64,000 bases of DNA from Roseiarcus sp963758335 (GTDB taxonomy: Bacteria > Pseudomonadota > Alphaproteobacteria > Rhizobiales > Beijerinckiaceae): positions 1,621,530 to 1,685,529 of the forward strand of contig CAVWVF010000001.1 of assembly GCA_963758335.1 (NCBI GenBank), written 5' to 3'. The position numbers were made by a program, and so were the translations under genes. The notes beneath the pieces are model-generated. The model ran no database searches. It had not been told where the DNA came from and was given only the letters and a program-made list of their open reading frames with translations. How positions within the stretch are numbered: the stretch's first letter is position 1; the number at the start of each line of letters is the position of its first letter. Shown one piece after another: positions 61,821 through 64,000 of the stretch.

Positions 61821-62081
61821 CATCACGGACTATGTTCCGGCCGCCTACCCGTTCGCATTGATGATGAACCGCGTCACCGCGCGACGGGACATAGTCCGAC
61901 GCGGGAGATAATCGAGCCTATTGCCTGCGGGCAATAGGATCGAGACGACGGCTCGCTATACCCGCGTGGCGACCGGAATGATCGCCAAGATCGAGAGCCC
62001 GCTCAAGGGCCTGAACCCGCCGCGCCACAGGCAAGCAAAGCGAGACAGTGAGAAGCCGCCGGCGCGATAGCGCCGTCGGTC

Positions 62082-62780
62082 ATGGTTCGATCAGTTCTGG
62101 AGGTCGCGGACATCCTCCGCGAGCACGGTCCCGTTTGGCGCGAAACCAACCGCGGCCATGTGAGCCTCGACCAGTTGAAGGTGATGAGTGCAATCGAGCG
62201 CTGCCGCACGGTGGCGCTCGGCGGCCACGTCGCACGCTGCGAGAACGCGGCGTGCGGCCATACGCTCATCGCTTACAACTCGTGCCGTAACGGGCATTGT
62301 CCGAAGTGCCAGGCGGCGGCGTCGCGCCGATGGCTGGCCGATCGCGAAGCGGAGCTCCTGCCGGTACCGTACTTTCACGTCGTGTACACGCTGCCGAGCA
62401 AGCTGCGTGACATTGCGTACCAGAACAAGCGCGTGGTCTACGACCTGCTGATGAAGGCAGCGGCCGAGACAACGCTCGCCATCGCTGCCGATCAAAAGCG
62501 CCTCGGCGCCAGGATCGGCATCACCGCCGTGCTGCATACGTGGGGCTCGGCGCTCACCCATCATCCGCACGTGCACATGATCGTGCCGGGTGGAGGGCTC
62601 TCGTTCGACGGCACGCGATGGGTCTCCTCGCGCTCTAACTTCCTCGTGCATGTCAACGTGCTGGCGCGCCTGTTCCGGGGCAAGATGCTGGCGATGCTCA
62701 TGGATGCGCACGGCGCCGGCCAGTTGAAGTTCTTCAACACGGCTATGCTCGTATCTCGACTGTTGACCAGAACCTCGCCT
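62082..62780 (+). pseudogene. IS91-family transposase, 3'-truncated
   Basis: ATG 62082 gives MVRSVLEVADILREHGPVWR, 13 bases after the recombinase stop, as in other IS91-type modules. The zinc-ribbon region 'CENAACGHTLIAYNSCRNGHCPKCQ' and the HUH-like 'THHPHVHMIVPGGGLSFDG' are present. Similarity ends near 62745 ('LKFFNTAMLV'), and the frame runs into a serine-recombinase fragment. The catalytic Tyr region is lost. It is clearly related to, but divergent from, the copy at 25531-26664. Confidence 0.85.
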
Positions 62781-63033
62781 GGTGATGCACATCATGGGCG
62801 CTCTGGCCGAGTTCGAACGTGGCCTGATCGTCGAGCGGACGCAGGCTGGAATCCAGGCAGCAAAGAAGCGCGGTGTCCACCTCGGACGGCGGCCGTCGCT
62901 GGCTCCTGCGCAAGTCGATCATGCCCGGGCGCTCATTGAGCGCGGAGAGTCTCCCCGTGCGGTTGCGCGCATGATGCGTGTCGGAAAGTCTACGCTCTAT
63001 CGTGCTCTGAAGACCTCATTATCAGACGACTGA
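62777..63033 (+). pseudogene. Serine recombinase, C-terminal fragment
   Basis: The frame reads 'LVMHIMGALAEFERGLIVERTQAGIQAAKKRGVHLGRRPSLAPAQVDHARALIERGESPRAVARMMRVGKSTLYRAL', the E-helix and helix-turn-helix of a resolvase/invertase. The catalytic N-terminal domain with the nucleophilic Ser is absent. It is fused directly to the truncated IS91 transposase, marking a recombination junction. Confidence 0.85.
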
Positions 63034-63147
63034 AGCGCTCCCACCCTACCAATCCCGACGGGCGGCTGAGGGGAAGAGCAAGGCGCGCCGCGGTGCCACC
63101 TTCAGATCCTCAGTCGATCTGGTCGCCCTTTCACGCGGCTGGTGTTC

Positions 63148-63247
63148 CCGGTTTTTGCGCCCGAACCCGAACGACCGGAGTCGACGTATTGCCGACGTAG
63201 CAGACCGCCGCCTTGGACGGCTCAATTGGGCGAGGAAGCGGACCTAC
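63148..63247. repeat. Dispersed repeat family, copy near window end
   Basis: Segment with core GAACGACCGGAGTCGACGTA followed by TTGCCGACGTAGCAGACC, 'CCTTGGACGGCTCAATTGGGCGAGGAAGCGGAC'. It matches the 3' half of 35988-36128 and copy A at 25090. Otherwise 63034-63369 shows no gene. Confidence 0.6.
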
Positions 63248-63369
63248 ATGGTTCCCAAGGGAAGGCGCGGAGTCCGCCCTAACCAGTCATCGAGCAGATG
63301 CTGTAGTTGATCGCGGTCATGGCGCCTTTCCTTTGCTGAACAATAACCTCGCCAACCCCATCAATGAGG

Positions 63370-63908
63370 TTATTGAGTGAAGGCAATAACCCAAATGATG
63401 CCGGTTGGCGAAGTTGCGAGAGACACTTGCTTCTTGCGAGCGGGCGAGATGGGCCGTTGGACCGCGGCCAGCACCGCCAGCTCCCCTGGAGAGGCGTTTT
63501 GCGCGAGGGCGGCGGCGAAGGCCGTCTCGGGCAAGTAGATCAACCCGTGCGCGTCCGGCGCAAGCTGGGGCGCCTGCGGATGCGGCTTGACCCGGTAGAA
63601 CACATCCGCGACCGTCTTGCCCTCGTCGGGAGCGAGCGCGGCCACGTAGACGAGCGCCTTCACCTTCTCGCTCCGCGTCGCCGCGACGACGGCGCCGGCG
63701 TAGGCGTGGCCGACCAGGACGACCGGTCCGGTTGCGCGCTCGAGCGTTCGATCGAGCGCCGCCACGTCGTCTTGAAACGAGGTCAGCGGCAGCGGCGGCG
63801 CTGACACTTCAAGGCCCTGGGCCGCCAGCGGCCTGATGATCTTGGACCAGCTCGATCCGTCGGCCCAGGCACCTGGACGAGCATAACGCTCACATCATTC
63901 AAGGACAT
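63370..63908 (-). pseudogene. Alpha/beta hydrolase, frameshifted and C-terminally truncated
   Basis: ATG 63908 (MSLNDVSVMLV) follows GGGAGAGAAGCG. A missing T near 63873 breaks the expected 'VHGAWADGSSWSKI'; the second frame continues 'AAQGLEVSAPPLPLTSFQDDVAALDRTLERATGPVVLVGHAYAGAVVAATR'. The nucleophile-elbow position reads GHAYAG with Ala where Ser would be expected. The frame ends 'AVQRPISPARKKQVSLATSP...' at 63370, where the last third of the fold (acid and His) is missing. It resembles small esterase-like hydrolases of alphaproteobacteria. Inactive as written. Confidence 0.72.
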
Positions 63909-64000
63909 CGCTTCTCTCCCGAAACGGCGCCGTCGAAAAAACTCGGGCGACCACGGTACAGTGATGACATCCTTCCAGAGGAAACCTTTCAGACGTGACA

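Larger units (their letters stand above)
58508..61917 (+). mobile_element. RIT element (three tyrosine recombinases in tandem)
   Basis: A perfect 36-bp inverted repeat bounds the element: 58508-58543 (starts GCTCGATTATCTCCCGCGTC) and its complement at 61882-61917. Inside are three overlapping tyrosine recombinase genes with ATGA junctions at 59884-59887 and 60822-60825, the defining layout of RIT (recombinase-in-trio) elements. There is no passenger gene. Just outside the right end lies an extra palindrome, CCTATTGCCTGCGGGCAATAGG, at about 61917-61938. Confidence 0.88.
57714..62069 (+). pseudogene. Tyrosine recombinase of an IS91-type module, split by a RIT element
   Basis: ATG 57714 follows GGAGCTCTCC and gives MSKTDTVSPLRQRMIEDMAA. 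The N-terminal DNA-binding domain is complete. The catalytic domain has Arg in 'SYGCGLRAGEVARLR' and His-x-x-Arg in 'SLHSLRHSFATHLL', then 'RVIQALLGHDKL' at 58510, where the RIT element starts. On the far side, near 61940, 'ETTARYTRVATGMIAKIESPLKGLNPP' supplies the missing Tyr nucleophile (ARYTRV) and ends at 62069. Without the insertion, the codons GACAAGCTCGAGACGACG would be continuous. A homologous, differently truncated gene is at 26661-26984. Confidence 0.85.

Overview
The window is GC-rich alphaproteobacterial DNA. The housekeeping core fixes this: an intact F1 ATP synthase operon in the order atpH-atpA-atpG-atpD-atpC, a divergent lepA, tRNA-Gln, recD2-like and selO genes, and the short palindromic and 'MAGLVPAIHAV'-type intergenic repeats common in Hyphomicrobiales (Rhizobiales). 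I infer a member of that order. The family cannot be fixed from sequence reading alone; a methylotrophic or Beijerinckiaceae-like relative is only a guess.

Layout. 0-3.3 kb: a partial DUF900 hydrolase, a PNPOx-like protein, an OmpA-like lipid- or peptidoglycan-associated protein and an NADP-binding reductase. 3.6-11.3 kb: a decayed accessory block with a VapBC/FitAB-type pair, a TIR-STAND-TPR protein, a second TIR protein with an Ala-rich neighbour, and a GmrSD/DUF262-type restriction gene cut by an IS630 element. 12.2-13.9 kb: an IS66-type element. 14-21.2 kb: lepA and the ATP synthase operon, all intact. 21.2-27 kb: broken metabolic genes, tRNA-Gln, mobile-element remnants and an IS91-type transposase with a truncated tyrosine recombinase. 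27-44.6 kb: a mostly chromosomal run (Mop, ModA, outer-membrane protein, arylamine N-acetyltransferase, adenylate cyclase, EamA transporter, SGNH protein, HEPN-like gene, GlcG-like protein, cupin, RecD2, SelO, rhodanese, cold-shock protein). 44.8-46.1 kb: an HU gene split by a second IS630 copy. 46.9-53.3 kb: a cluster of small stress or detoxification enzymes containing a duplicated VOC/DoxX theme. 54-63.9 kb: a recombination hot spot with serine recombinases, phage terminase remnants, and a RIT (recombinase-in-trio) element nested in the integrase of a second IS91-type module.

The clearest pattern is contrast. The core genes carry no frameshift, while about a dozen accessory genes carry single-base indels, in-frame stops or IS insertions. 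The two IS630 insertions can be undone on paper: removing the element and one TA copy rejoins both host genes in frame. A dispersed repeat of roughly 60-140 bp, with at least seven full or partial copies in intergenic DNA, is not explained by any feature I recognise. I did not find a clearly new, complete biological system. The nearest candidates are the TIR/STAND/GmrSD defence remnant, the 46.9-53.3 kb enzyme cluster with its translationally coupled 21-residue leader ORF, and the dispersed repeat family.
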